Notes: generated by a model from the sequence alone, not told the origin. A DNA stretch of 64,000 nucleotides from Halalkalibacter oceani (GCF_040544555.1 NZ_JBEPKD010000008.1:121027-185026), one strand, 5' to 3'; counted from the first letter of the stretch, positions 18,254 to 27,280 are shown. Made by a program: numbers and translations.

Positions 18254-19075
18254 TCACCCTTTTACGGCGCTGGACGAAATTCCCTCGACGATTTTGTTGC
18301 TGAAAAACAGAAAGGCAATCAAAATCGGCAGCACGCTAATGACAAGCGTCGCTCCGATCGCGCCCCAGTCCGTCATATATTGGCCGACGAAGTTTTGAAT
18401 GCCGACGGTCAATGTTTTGTAAGCATCAGAACTGATAAACGTATTTACAAAAACAAACTCATTCCAGTTATAAATCATATTAATAATCGCCGTCGTCGCC
18501 AGCACCGGACTGGAAATCGGTAAAATAATCGTAAAAAACAGGCGGTGCAGGGACGCTCCGTCAATGATCGCCGCTTCTTCGATTTCTTTAGGAATCGTAT
18601 AATAAAAGCTAAGCAAAATCATGATCGTGATCGGCAAGTTGTAAGCCGTATACGTTAACACAATCGACAGCGGATTATTGATTAAATTCACACTTAAAAA
18701 CATACTGAAAAGCGGAATTAACGCGGAATGAATCGGAATCATCAACCCTACCATAAACAGCCCTAATACGAGCTTACTCAGCTTCCATCTCATTCTCGTA
18801 ATCACAAAAACAGCCATACTCGCAATTAACAGCGTCAAAATAATCGAAACTCCGGTAATCCAAATGCTGTTCCAAAAGTAATTGCCGATTCCGCCTTCCC
18901 AGACAGCTAAATAGTTTTCCCATCTGATTTCCTGCGGAAGCGCAAATGGTGAGCCGGCGAAAATTTCACGATTGCTCTTTAAGGAAAAGAGAAACAGCCA
19001 GATAATCGGGAAAATTTGAAAGACAGCTACAACACTTAAACAAAGGTACAGAAAAAAATAACCAATACGCCCCAT
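18254..19075 (-). CDS. Sugar ABC transporter permease (MalG-like)
   Basis: 273 residues with about six membrane segments. The cytoplasmic EAA loop, EEAAIIDGASLHRLFFTIILP, couples to an ATPase. It is the second permease of a carbohydrate uptake-1 importer with the genes at 19090 and 20200, 14 bp after the first permease. No ATPase gene is in the cluster; in Bacillaceae a shared MsmX-type ATPase commonly serves such importers (family knowledge). Inferred substrate: xylose or xylo-oligosaccharides, from the surrounding xyl genes. Confidence 0.92.
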   Translation of the reverse strand: MGRIGYFFLYLCLSVVAVFQIFPIIWLFLFSLKSNREIFAGSPFALPQEIRWENYLAVWEGGIGNYFWNSIWITGVSIILTLLIASMAVFVITRMRWKLSKLVLGLFMVGLMIPIHSALIPLFSMFLSVNLINNPLSIVLTYTAYNLPITIMILLSFYYTIPKEIEEAAIIDGASLHRLFFTIILPISSPVLATTAIINMIYNWNEFVFVNTFISSDAYKTLTVGIQNFVGQYMTDWGAIGATLVISVLPILIAFLFFSNKIVEGISSSAVKG

Positions 19076-19089
19076 CGCCTAAACCTCCT

Positions 19090-19968
19090 TTAATATTGGA
19101 TCTCTTCTTTGTCAGCGGTCAGCTTGCGGATAATGATCGTCACGATCAAGGTGATCAGAAGCAGCATAAAGCCGACTGCGCTTCCGTAGCCGAAGTTATA
19201 GTTACCAAAAGCAAGTTTGTACATATAAGAGGCCATCACTTCACTCGCTCCATTTGGCCCGCCGCCGGTCATGACGTAAATCAAATCAAAGTATTTCAGC
19301 GAGCCGACAATCGCCAGCACAATCGTCACTTTGATCACGCCCATAATTAAAGGCAGCTTAATCCGGGTCGCTATCTGAAATGGCGTCGCCCCATCAATTT
19401 TCGCCGCCTCGATGATTGATTCAGGGATACTTTTCAGCGCCGCATAATAAATCAGAATATAAAACCCGGCATATTGCCACAAAATCGGAATGAAGATCGA
19501 ATAAAGGACAATGTTCGGATCAGCGAGCCATAGCGGCGGGTTTTGCACACCGAATGCCGCGAGTATCGTATTCAGCATTCCGTTTGAAGGATTATAGATT
19601 TTAATCCACAGCTGGGCAATCGCAACTGACGAGAGCAGCATCGGAATTAAGTAAATCTTTCTTAACAGATCTGCCCCTTTGATTTTGGAAGCTAAAATCA
19701 TCGAAACAGCTAAATAAATAACAAGACTGACAGTCGAAAATAGAGCTAATAAAAACGAGTGTCCGGCACTTTGCCAGAAGTTTGTATCCTGGAGGACATT
19801 CATATAATTTTCCAGGCCGATAAACTGCATTGCGCCAATTCCGTCCCAATTCATCAAACCATAATAACCGGTTAACACTAAAGGAATGAAGATTAATAGA
19901 CCAACGAGTAACAATGCAGGGAGAATATAGAAAGAGATAAACCATTTATTGGACATCACTTTGTTCAT
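19090..19968 (-). CDS. Sugar ABC transporter permease (MalF-like)
   Basis: 292 residues with six predicted membrane segments starting FISFYILPALLLVGLLIFIPL. The EAA loop is EAAKIDGATPFQIATRIKLP. The pairing with the permease at 18254 and the lipoprotein at 20200 is typical of CUT1 oligosaccharide importers. A 231-bp gap with two hairpins separates it from the binding-protein gene, which may lower permease expression relative to the binding protein. Confidence 0.92.
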   Translation of the reverse strand: MNKVMSNKWFISFYILPALLLVGLLIFIPLVLTGYYGLMNWDGIGAMQFIGLENYMNVLQDTNFWQSAGHSFLLALFSTVSLVIYLAVSMILASKIKGADLLRKIYLIPMLLSSVAIAQLWIKIYNPSNGMLNTILAAFGVQNPPLWLADPNIVLYSIFIPILWQYAGFYILIYYAALKSIPESIIEAAKIDGATPFQIATRIKLPLIMGVIKVTIVLAIVGSLKYFDLIYVMTGGGPNGASEVMASYMYKLAFGNYNFGYGSAVGFMLLLITLIVTIIIRKLTADKEEIQY

Positions 19969-20000
19969 ATCAATACCCCCTTATTTGCGAAATAGAAAAG

Positions 20001-20041
20001 AGCCTGGATAAAAAGGTTGATTTTCCCCTTTTTCCAGGCTT
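20001..20041. repeat. Hairpin between binding-protein and permease genes
   Basis: AGCCTGGATAAAAAGG pairs imperfectly with CCTTTTTCCAGGCTT. The AAAAAGG-GATTTTC core resembles the hairpin at 4341-4381. On the minus strand it is followed by TCTTTTCTAT, so it may partly terminate transcription after the binding-protein gene. Confidence 0.5.
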
Positions 20042-20116
20042 GAAGCAGCGAGCGAGGTCTGCGCCTGGTTTTTACACGTCCGTACGGAAGAGGCCACTGA
20101 AAAGTCATACTGTTTC

Positions 20117-20149
20117 AGCAGCTTCCTGGTGACTGTATGGAAGCTGCTG
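20117..20149. repeat. Second hairpin in the binding-protein/permease gap
   Basis: CAGCAGCTTCC (20117-20127) pairs perfectly with GGAAGCTGCTG (20139-20149). T-rich sequence follows on the plus strand only. On the minus strand it probably stabilises the 3' end of the binding-protein mRNA rather than ending transcription. Confidence 0.55.
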
Positions 20150-20199
20150 TTTTTAGTGAGGCCATTATTTCGTTGCCAGATTACGAGAGTAAAGCTGTA

Positions 20200-21507
20200 T
20201 TACTGTGCCGAAAGAGCTTCTTCATGTTGTCTGGCAAATTCTTCAGGGGTGATCTCCCCGCCGAATAAAGATTGAATTAAATCCAAATGCGTTTGCGCTA
20301 CGGCAGCCGTCATTTGAACATCTGCATAAAGAGTCAGATTCGTAGCATCATTCAAATCTTCCAATACCTCGACATACATCTCTGGTAAATCGAGTCCTTC
20401 ACCATCGACAATCGTCGCTGGAATCACGCCCGCTTCCGCTACAGCTCTCGAGCCCCATTCCTCAACAAAATAAGCGGCAAACTGCTTCGCTTCTTCCTGC
20501 ACATCAGAGTCTTCCGCGACAAATAATCCGACACCAGGCCCACCGACAAAGCTGTTGACATCTCCTGCTCCGTTCACACTCGGGAACTTGAAATAGCCTA
20601 CATTGTCCCTGAATTCCTGCGGAACATCCTCATTCGTTGTATAGTTTGGCAAATCCCATGTCGCGATCATATACATCGCCGCCTGCTCATTCATAAACAT
20701 GCTTTTTGCTTCCTCATCAGCCAATCCGTTGAATCCGCTTACAAACGAGTCGTTATCGACCATCTCCTGAACCTTTGCCGCCGCTTCGACTAAAGCTGGA
20801 TCTTCAAATGATCCAGAGCGGTTAATCGCATTTGTCAGCACATCGGTTCCGCCAATCCGGTCTGCAAAGTACATGAACCACATTGAACCTGTCCAACGGT
20901 CTCTGTTGCCGAGCGCGATCGGCTGCACGTTATTTTCATTTAAGGTCGCGATCACTTGCTCAAATTCCTCATACGTTGTTGGTGCTTCAAGATTATACTC
21001 ATCAAAAATCGCTTTATTATAGTAAACATAAACCGTATTTAATTCTAAAGGCAGTCCGTACGTCTGGCCATCTTTTTCATACGCTTCGAGCGTACCTGCT
21101 ACAAATTCATCACGCAGGCCGCCTTCCAGCATATCGTCCAACGGGGTGAACTTGTTCCCTTCAACAAATGGATCCAAGTATCCGGCCGCCCACGTCATCC
21201 CGACATCCGGAAGCTCATTCGCTGCGGACAAAACCGTAATTTGATCTTTATACTGCTCATTGCTTAACACTTGAAGATCAATCGAAATCCCATGCTCCTC
21301 TTCAAAATCGGCAATGATTTCATTGACAATCCGGTAATGTTCTGCCGAGCTTCCCTGTGGCCATAAATGCATGAACTCTACCGTTGCGCCTCCTTCTGCT
21401 CCGTTATCGTCCACTGCAGCATCTTCATTTGTGTTTGAGCATCCTGTAGCAATCAGCACCCCTGCCAGCAACATAAAAAACGATGTAACCGCTTTCCTTT
21501 TCAACAT
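20200..21507 (-). CDS. Sugar ABC transporter substrate-binding lipoprotein
   Basis: 435 residues. The type II signal peptide has lipobox IATGCSN near residue 23, followed by a family-1 extracellular solute-binding domain (VEFMHLWPQGSSAEHYRIVNEI at the start of the mature part). A good AAGGGGGA site precedes the ATG. As first gene of the importer operon it is divergent from xylR, and a XylR-like operator lies 76-100 bp upstream. It probably delivers xylo-oligosaccharides that the cytoplasmic GH43 enzyme at 22987 then cleaves. Confidence 0.93.
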   Translation of the reverse strand: MLKRKAVTSFFMLLAGVLIATGCSNTNEDAAVDDNGAEGGATVEFMHLWPQGSSAEHYRIVNEIIADFEEEHGISIDLQVLSNEQYKDQITVLSAANELPDVGMTWAAGYLDPFVEGNKFTPLDDMLEGGLRDEFVAGTLEAYEKDGQTYGLPLELNTVYVYYNKAIFDEYNLEAPTTYEEFEQVIATLNENNVQPIALGNRDRWTGSMWFMYFADRIGGTDVLTNAINRSGSFEDPALVEAAAKVQEMVDNDSFVSGFNGLADEEAKSMFMNEQAAMYMIATWDLPNYTTNEDVPQEFRDNVGYFKFPSVNGAGDVNSFVGGPGVGLFVAEDSDVQEEAKQFAAYFVEEWGSRAVAEAGVIPATIVDGEGLDLPEMYVEVLEDLNDATNLTLYADVQMTAAVAQTHLDLIQSLFGGEITPEEFARQHEEALSAQ

Positions 21508-21582
21508 TGCGGAATCCCCCTTACTTATTATTTGGAAGAAGTTAGGTATTCGCTAACTCAAGGCTAGAATAGCATGAAAAAC

Positions 21583-21607
21583 ATCGTTTGTCTAGTGGAT
21601 AAACTAA
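21583..21607. promoter_or_regulatory. XylR operator between importer operon and xylR
   Basis: ATCGTTTGT and ATAAACTAA are inverted half-sites with a 7-bp spacer, close in sequence and equal in spacing to the known Bacillus xyl operator. It lies in the divergent promoter, so it can control both the importer operon and xylR. Confidence 0.72.
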
Positions 21608-21644
21608 GTGATAAATTGAATAATACATGTTATAATAGTGCTCA

Positions 21645-21658
21645 AGGAAGCGGTTGCA
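21645..21658. promoter_or_regulatory. cre-like site (CcpA)
   Basis: AGGAAGCGGTTGCA matches the cre consensus TGNAARCGNTNNCA at all but the first base. It lies just downstream of a TATAAT (21631-21636) on the xylR side, consistent with carbon catabolite repression of the locus. Confidence 0.5.
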
Positions 21659-21728
21659 TTCCATATGATGACCGGCGGACTGTAATGAACTCAGCCTAAA
21701 TCTAAACTCAAGAAAGCGTGGACCAATC

Positions 21729-22913
21729 ATGAAAATGACTCAAACGTTCAACCAACATGTCGTCAAAAAACGAAATAAGTCCTTGATCCTTCATGCGATT
21801 AAACAATTTTTTCCCGTTTCCAGAGCGGCCCTCGCCACAAAAACCGGCCTTAATAAAGGAACCGTTTCCTCGCTCGTTAATGAGCTGCTGGAGGAACAAT
21901 TAATTCTCGAATCCGGACCTGGTGTTTCAAGTGGCGGAAGAAGACCGGTCATGCTGCTGTTTAATCAAACCGCCGGCTACTCAATTGGCATTGATATTGG
22001 CGTCAACTATGTTCTCGCTGTCCTTACCGACCTTCAAGGCGTAATTTGCTATGAGAAGCAGATTAAAGTGAACCACCCGACCTTCAGGGAGATTAGTGAC
22101 ATCCTTTATGAGGTAATCGACGAATTAATGGCCAACATGCCTGACAGCCCCTACGGCGTCGTCGGCATCGGGATTGGCGTGCCCGGGACAGTAAGCACCG
22201 CTGAGGAGATTTTGCTCGCTCCTAACCTGAACTGGAGAAATGTTGATCTGAAGAGCCTTCTTGAAAAAAAATATCATGTGCCCGTAAAGGTGGAAAACGA
22301 AGCAAATGCCGGGGCTTATGGGGAAAAGAAATTCGGCATCGGCCAAAAATGCAATGACATCATTTATATTAGCGGCGGAATTGGCATCGGGGTCGGGCTT
22401 ATTTTGAACGGCGAGCTTTATAAAGGGCATAACGGTTTATCCGGTGAACTCGGCCATATGACGATCAATCTTGATGGACCGCTCTGCAACTGTGGCAACA
22501 AAGGCTGCTGGGAGCTCTACGCCTCTGAAAAAGCGCTGCTGCAAATGGCCGAACAGCAGGGGATCTTTGCAACGGGGGAAGAAGCAACCTTGGAGGCCGT
22601 TGTTCAGCTGGCAAGCTCTGGGGATGAAAGAACCTTGCAGTTAATCGGAAAGCTCGGCGAAAATCTGGCAATCGGCATTAACAACATTATTAATACGTTT
22701 AATCCTGAACAAATTATTATCGGCAACCGGCTCGCCGCCTTGCAAACATGGCTTGAAGAGATACTGAGGGACAGCTTGAAAAAACATGCATTGGCCACGC
22801 ATCAGAAAAACTTGCAAATTGATTTTTCTAAATTGGAAAAGCGCTCAGCCGCCCTGGGGGTTGCCGCCTCCTCTACCGAGCATTTTCTGGCGATTAATTT
22901 AGAGGAAAATTAA
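21729..22913 (+). CDS. xylR: Xylose repressor XylR (ROK family)
   Basis: 394 residues. The N-terminal winged HTH (VSRAALATKTGLNKGTVSSLVNELLEE) is followed by a ROK sugar-kinase-like domain with GIDIGVNYVLAVLTDL and the zinc motif CNCGNKGCWE. In Bacillus XylR represses xyl genes and is released by xylose. It is divergent from the importer operon, with an operator between them, and upstream of the beta-xylosidase gene. XylR-like sites also precede xylB and, less well conserved, xylA. Confidence 0.95.
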   Translation: MKMTQTFNQHVVKKRNKSLILHAIKQFFPVSRAALATKTGLNKGTVSSLVNELLEEQLILESGPGVSSGGRRPVMLLFNQTAGYSIGIDIGVNYVLAVLTDLQGVICYEKQIKVNHPTFREISDILYEVIDELMANMPDSPYGVVGIGIGVPGTVSTAEEILLAPNLNWRNVDLKSLLEKKYHVPVKVENEANAGAYGEKKFGIGQKCNDIIYISGGIGIGVGLILNGELYKGHNGLSGELGHMTINLDGPLCNCGNKGCWELYASEKALLQMAEQQGIFATGEEATLEAVVQLASSGDERTLQLIGKLGENLAIGINNIINTFNPEQIIIGNRLAALQTWLEEILRDSLKKHALATHQKNLQIDFSKLEKRSAALGVAASSTEHFLAINLEEN

Positions 22914-22936
22914 AAGGCTGAAAGTCCGGCCTTTTG
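22911..22936 (+). terminator. Short hairpin after xylR
   Basis: AAAAGGC and GCCTTTT arms flank a short loop directly at the xylR stop, giving a small terminator-like structure 50 bp before the beta-xylosidase start. Only a short T run follows, so read-through into the next gene is plausible. Confidence 0.45.
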
Positions 22937-22947
22937 GCACAGCGATC

Positions 22948-22961
22948 TGTAAGCGCTTTAC
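22948..22961. promoter_or_regulatory. cre-like site before the beta-xylosidase gene
   Basis: TGTAAGCGCTTTAC contains the AAGCGCTT core of strong cre sites; the last two bases deviate from consensus. It lies 25 bp upstream of the start codon and would place the GH43 gene under CcpA control. Confidence 0.6.
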
Positions 22962-22986
22962 TAAAATACATGCAGAGGTGATAAAC

Positions 22987-24597
22987 ATGTCGATCATTCG
23001 AAACCCGATTTTACCAGGCTTCAACCCGGACCCTTCTATTTGCCGCGCCGGTGAAGATTATTACATTGCCGTTTCGACCTTCGAGTGGTTTCCCGGTGTA
23101 GGCATCTACCATTCAAAGGACTTAAAAAACTGGCGGCTCGTTTCCCGGCCGTTAAACCGTCTCAGCCAGCTGCAGATGATCGGAAACCCGGACTCCGGCG
23201 GAGTATGGGCGCCGGCCCTCTCCTATCATGACGGGATGTTTTGGCTCATCTATACGGACGTAAAAGTGACCGAGGGCCAATGGAAGGATTGTCATAACTA
23301 CCTCGTTACATGTGAGACGATTGACGGTGAATGGTCAGAGCCAATCCATATGAACAGTTCGGGATTCGACCCTTCCTTATTCCATGATGACGACGGAAAA
23401 AAATACTTCGTAAACATGGTTTGGGATCACCGCGTCTCTCATCATAATTTTTACGGGATCGTTCTTCAGGAATATGACGTCGAACAGCAGAAGCTGGTCG
23501 GCAAAAAGGAAATCATTTTCAAAGGAACCGACATTAAGCTGACCGAGGCGCCGCATGTATATAAAGCCAACGGCTATTATTATTTGCTGACGGCTGAAGG
23601 CGGTACAAAATATGACCACCAGGCGACAATCGCCCGTTCGAAAAATATATGGGGACCTTATGACGTTCATCCGGAAAACCCGCTTATTACATCGTTTCCT
23701 TATCCGAGAAACCCGCTGCAAAAGGCCGGCCACGCTTCAATCGTTCAGACGCATACCGATGAATGGTTTCTCGTTCATTTAACAGGCAGACCGTTACCAA
23801 GAGAAAATCAACCGTTACTCGACCCGCGCGGCTTCTGCCCGCTCGGAAGAGAAACGGCGATTCAGCGGCTTGAATGGAAAAACGACTGGCCTTATGTCGT
23901 CGGCGGCAATGAACCGGCCCTTGAAATCGAAGGACCGGCCATCGACGAAGTAAAATGGGACGACGTTGCCGAAAAGGATGATTTTGACCAGGATACATTG
24001 AGCCTCCATTTCCAGACGCTGCGGATTCCGCTTGATGAGAGCATTGCTTCACTCAAGGAACGCCCCGGCCATCTGCGGCTCTACGGAAGGGAATCACTGA
24101 CATCGAAGTTTACCCAGGCCTATGTGGCAAGGCGCTGGCAACATTTCACCTTCACCGCCGAAACAAAGGTGGCCTTCCACCCTGAGACATTCCAGCAGGC
24201 GGCCGGACTAGTAAACTATTACAATACGCAAAACTGGACCGCGCTCCAGCTAACATGGAATGAAGAAAAAGGCAGAGTGCTTGAACTGACGACATGCGAT
24301 CATTTTACATTTGATCAGCCGTTGCGGGACCGCCCGATTGTCATCCCGGAGAATATCGACTACGTTTATTTGCGCGTTAACGTAGACACTCACCTTTACC
24401 GTTATTCCTACTCCTTTACCGGCAAAGAGTGGACAGAAATCCCGATCGACTTTCACTCCTATAAACTGTCGGATGACTATATCCAGGGAGGCGGTTTTTT
24501 CACCGGTGCCTTTGTCGGGATGCAGTGTCAGGACACGTCCGGCCAGCGCTTACACGCCGACTTCGATTACTTTATCTATAAAGAGCGGCATCATTAA
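22987..24597 (+). CDS. xynB: Glycoside hydrolase family 43 beta-xylosidase
   Basis: 536 residues, the usual size of two-domain Bacillus beta-xylosidases. The N-terminal five-bladed propeller starts NPILPGFNPDPSICRAG with the catalytic aspartate of GH43. GFDPSLFHDDDGKKY and LTEAPHVYKANGYYYL follow. The C-terminal beta-sandwich contains the QAAGLVNYYNTQNW block. There is no signal peptide, so it acts in the cytoplasm on imported xylo-oligosaccharides. ATG 22987 (after AGAGGTGA) is preferred over GTG 22978. The TAA stop is also the first triplet of a dispersed repeat. Confidence 0.95.
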   Translation: MSIIRNPILPGFNPDPSICRAGEDYYIAVSTFEWFPGVGIYHSKDLKNWRLVSRPLNRLSQLQMIGNPDSGGVWAPALSYHDGMFWLIYTDVKVTEGQWKDCHNYLVTCETIDGEWSEPIHMNSSGFDPSLFHDDDGKKYFVNMVWDHRVSHHNFYGIVLQEYDVEQQKLVGKKEIIFKGTDIKLTEAPHVYKANGYYYLLTAEGGTKYDHQATIARSKNIWGPYDVHPENPLITSFPYPRNPLQKAGHASIVQTHTDEWFLVHLTGRPLPRENQPLLDPRGFCPLGRETAIQRLEWKNDWPYVVGGNEPALEIEGPAIDEVKWDDVAEKDDFDQDTLSLHFQTLRIPLDESIASLKERPGHLRLYGRESLTSKFTQAYVARRWQHFTFTAETKVAFHPETFQQAAGLVNYYNTQNWTALQLTWNEEKGRVLELTTCDHFTFDQPLRDRPIVIPENIDYVYLRVNVDTHLYRYSYSFTGKEWTEIPIDFHSYKLSDDYIQGGGFFTGAFVGMQCQDTSGQRLHADFDYFIYKERHH

Positions 24598-24712
24598 GAA
24601 AACCGCGTAGCGGCTTTTCTTAGAAGCGGCGTGCGGAGCCGTTACAATCGTTTAAGGATGGCTGAAAACGGGCTTTTTTCAGCCATCCGCGTAACGCGCG
24701 AAGCCGACGCCC
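24595..24712 (+). repeat. Dispersed structured repeat, copy 2
   Basis: It begins with a terminator-like hairpin whose first bases TAA are the xynB stop codon (AAGAAAACCGC, GTA loop, GCGGCTTTTCTTAG). The unit GAAGCGG...GTGCGGAGCCGTTAC follows. A central hairpin has 9-bp arms GGATGGCTG/CAGCCATCC plus A/T pairs, then GTAACGCGCGAAGCCGACGCC. It is nearly identical to the copy at 46396. Confidence 0.88.
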
Positions 24713-24744
24713 TGTCAGGAACCATTCTCCCGGCAGGGCCATTC

Positions 24745-25776
24745 TTATGTAACCGCAAAGCGGTACGTCGTCGCCGTCCGGTACTCCTCATCTTTTTCCA
24801 AAAGGATAGACGGAAAATCAGCGTGATGGACAGCGTCAGGATGATGCTGTGTCTCCAGGCAAACGCCCCTATGCTTTTTCCAACGGTCTTCTTCAATCGT
24901 ATTGGCTGTATAAACGACAACGCAAGGCTCATCTGTTTCGACGATTAGCTCCCTCCCACTTTCTTCATCAACTAAACGGATTTCTTCCTGATGGTTCGCG
25001 CTTAAAATGAATGGATGATCGTAGCCGCCTCCGGCCAATTGATTCTGCGGATGATGTGACGCGATCCCGTCCTGCAGACGTCTGCCTGTCCGGAAATCAA
25101 ATGGGGTATTCGCCACGTCAAGCTTTTCCCCTGTCGGCAGCAAACTCTCATTCAGTGGCAAAAAGCGGTCGCTTTTTAACGTAAGCTTATGTTGAAGCAC
25201 ATCCCTTTGTCCATTGCCGCTCAAGTTAAAATAAGAATGGTTCGTCAGATTAACAATCGTTTTCTGATCCGTCACCGCCCGATAAGAGATCATCAGCTCG
25301 TTTTTATTGTTTACGTGATAGGTCACCTTGATGCTTACACGACCCGGATAGCCTTCTGTCTGATTAGGGCTTTCATGGGTAAAGATTACTTTCAGCTCAT
25401 CAGCGTTTTCTTCGGTCCGGGCCTCCCACACGACTTTATCAAAACCGGTCTTCCCGCCATGAAGATGGTGCTCCCCTTCATTTTTCGCCAGGCGGTGCAC
25501 GATGCCGTCCAATTCAAACTCGGCATTGCCAATCCGTCCTGCCACCCGGCCGATGACGCAGCCAAAAAAAGCAGTCTGATCGAGATATTTCTCCAGCGTT
25601 TCATAGCCTATGACGACATTTTCAAGCCTGCCGTGCTTATCCGGAACAACAATCTTTGTTATCGTGCAGCCATAGTTGATACAGCCGACTTCCATTCCGT
25701 TGTCGTTTTTCAGCAAAAAGGCTTTCACTGTCTGCCCGTTGATTTTGCCAAAAATCCGTTCACTGACATTCATCAT
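24745..25776 (-). CDS. galM: Aldose 1-epimerase (mutarotase)
   Basis: 343 residues, typical GalM length. It interconverts alpha and beta anomers of aldoses in the cytoplasm. The catalytic histidine lies in VNLTNHSYFNLSG and the catalytic glutamate region is the C-terminal CLETQHHPDAVHH/FPSILL block; NEGEHHLHGG is also a family motif. Two adjacent ATGs (25776 and 25773) follow GGGGAGG. It lies downstream of xylA on the same strand (73-bp gap), so it probably supplies the anomer used by xylose isomerase. Confidence 0.94.
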   Translation of the reverse strand: MMNVSERIFGKINGQTVKAFLLKNDNGMEVGCINYGCTITKIVVPDKHGRLENVVIGYETLEKYLDQTAFFGCVIGRVAGRIGNAEFELDGIVHRLAKNEGEHHLHGGKTGFDKVVWEARTEENADELKVIFTHESPNQTEGYPGRVSIKVTYHVNNKNELMISYRAVTDQKTIVNLTNHSYFNLSGNGQRDVLQHKLTLKSDRFLPLNESLLPTGEKLDVANTPFDFRTGRRLQDGIASHHPQNQLAGGGYDHPFILSANHQEEIRLVDEESGRELIVETDEPCVVVYTANTIEEDRWKKHRGVCLETQHHPDAVHHADFPSILLEKDEEYRTATTYRFAVT

Positions 25777-25849
25777 TGCCTCCCCTTCCCTGCCTCATAT
25801 AAAAATGTACTGAATGCCTTAAGCAATCAGTACATGTTAATCTATGAAT

Positions 25850-27187
25850 CTATGATGAGTGAACACTCGCGAAAGTTTCTACTAGGTACTTGTTCACAGT
25901 CGCCTTCAGCTGCTCCAGTCTGCCGGACTGATTATTGTCGATGCTGTCGATCCGTAACGCATATTGCTCCAGCTTATGAAAATCTGTTTTCCCTTCGACG
26001 ATCTCACGGCCGATTCCCGTCGTGTAGCTGCGGTAACGCTCCGCGATAAAATCGTCCAGTACACGGTCATCAATTAATCGTTGCGCTACCTTGGCCCCGA
26101 TCGCAAAAGCGTCCATTCCGGCAATATGAGAATAAAACAGATCATCGACATCAAACGATCCACGTCTGACCTTCGCATCAAAGTTCAGTCCACCTGAACC
26201 AAGACCACAGTTTTTAATAATTTCATACATTCCCAATGTCGTTGAATACAAATCCGTCGGAAACTCATCCGTATCCCAGCCAAGCAGCGGATCTCCCTGG
26301 TTTGCATCGACTGAGCCGAGCATCCCGTTAATACGCGCCGTCCGCAGCTCATGCTCAAACGTGTGCCCCGCCAATGTCGCATGGTTCGCTTCCACATTGA
26401 ATTTAAAAATATCCTGCAAATCGTATTTTTGTAAAAAGGCCAAACCGGTGGCGACGTCAAAATCATATTGATGCTTTGTCGGCTCCTTCGGCTTCGGCTC
26501 AATCAAAAACTGGCCGTCAAAGCCAATTTCCTTTGCATAGTCTTTCGCCATGTGAAAGAAGCGCGCCAGATTATCAAGCTCCAGTCCCATATCGGTGTTA
26601 AGCAGTGTTTCATAGCCTTCACGTCCGCCCCAGAACACGAAATTTTCAGCCCCTAAACGCTTGCCGATTTCCAGTCCCTTCTTCACCTTCGCGGCGGCAT
26701 AAGCAAAAACATCAGCATTCGGCGATGTGGCCGCTCCATGTAACCAGCGTGGATGAGTGAACATATTCGCTGTGTTCCAAAGCAATTTCACTTTGCTCGT
26801 TTTCAAGTGTTCTTCGATTCTGTCAACGATCACATCTACGTTTTTCAATGTTTCGCTCAAAGAATCCGCTTCCGGTGCAATATCAAAGTCATGGAAGCAG
26901 AAATACGGCACGCCAAGCTTTTCAAAGAACTCAAATGACGCTTCAACACGCGCTTTTGCCAGTTCCATTCCTGATAAATGATCGTATGGACGTACAGCTG
27001 TCCCAACCCCGAACGGATCGTTTCCTTCCCCGGTAAACGTATGCCAATAGGACACGGCAAAGCGAAGAAGCTGCTCCATCGATTGCCCGTTAATCTGCTC
27101 AGCCGGATTATAGTATTTATACGCAAATGGATTGTCTGAACTTGCCCCTTCAAACTTGATTTGCTTCACATTGCCAAAGTAGCTCAT
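25850..27187 (-). CDS. xylA: Xylose isomerase
   Basis: 445 residues, the length of class II xylose isomerases. It converts D-xylose to D-xylulose with divalent metal. CFHDFDIAPE carries an active-site histidine, WGGREGYETLLNTDM and IEPKPKEPTKHQYDFD carry metal ligands, and EANHATLAGHTFEHEL follows. AAGGGGAGATG precedes the ATG. First gene of a xylA-galM unit. A cre site and a partial XylR-like operator lie 26-93 bp upstream. Confidence 0.97.
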   Translation of the reverse strand: MSYFGNVKQIKFEGASSDNPFAYKYYNPAEQINGQSMEQLLRFAVSYWHTFTGEGNDPFGVGTAVRPYDHLSGMELAKARVEASFEFFEKLGVPYFCFHDFDIAPEADSLSETLKNVDVIVDRIEEHLKTSKVKLLWNTANMFTHPRWLHGAATSPNADVFAYAAAKVKKGLEIGKRLGAENFVFWGGREGYETLLNTDMGLELDNLARFFHMAKDYAKEIGFDGQFLIEPKPKEPTKHQYDFDVATGLAFLQKYDLQDIFKFNVEANHATLAGHTFEHELRTARINGMLGSVDANQGDPLLGWDTDEFPTDLYSTTLGMYEIIKNCGLGSGGLNFDAKVRRGSFDVDDLFYSHIAGMDAFAIGAKVAQRLIDDRVLDDFIAERYRSYTTGIGREIVEGKTDFHKLEQYALRIDSIDNNQSGRLEQLKATVNKYLVETFASVHSS

Positions 27188-27212
27188 CTTCCCATCTCCC
27201 CTTATCCATTTT

Positions 27213-27226
27213 AGAAAACGCTTTCA
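27213..27226. promoter_or_regulatory. cre site upstream of xylA
   Basis: On the minus strand TGAAAGCGTTTTCT, which matches the CcpA cre consensus TGNAARCGNWWWCA except for the last base. It sits 26 bp before the xylA start codon, where CcpA would block transcription. Confidence 0.75.
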
Positions 27227-27251
27227 GCAATTGCATTATATCACCGTTAAC

Positions 27252-27280
27252 TTAGTTTGTCTATCGGACGTACAAAGTAA
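27252..27280. promoter_or_regulatory. Imperfect XylR-like operator upstream of xylA
   Basis: TTAGTTTGT (27252-27260) is an exact consensus half-site. The complementary ACAAAGTAA lies 11 bp away instead of the usual 7, while the sequence at 7-bp spacing is a poor half-site. GTTTGTCTA is shared with the operator at 21583. The assignment is likely but the dyad is imperfect. Confidence 0.55.

Noticed and set aside
25189..26049. 286-codon open frame on the plus strand
   Set aside because: Antisense to galM and xylA, no ribosome binding site, no recognisable domain; a shadow of the real genes.
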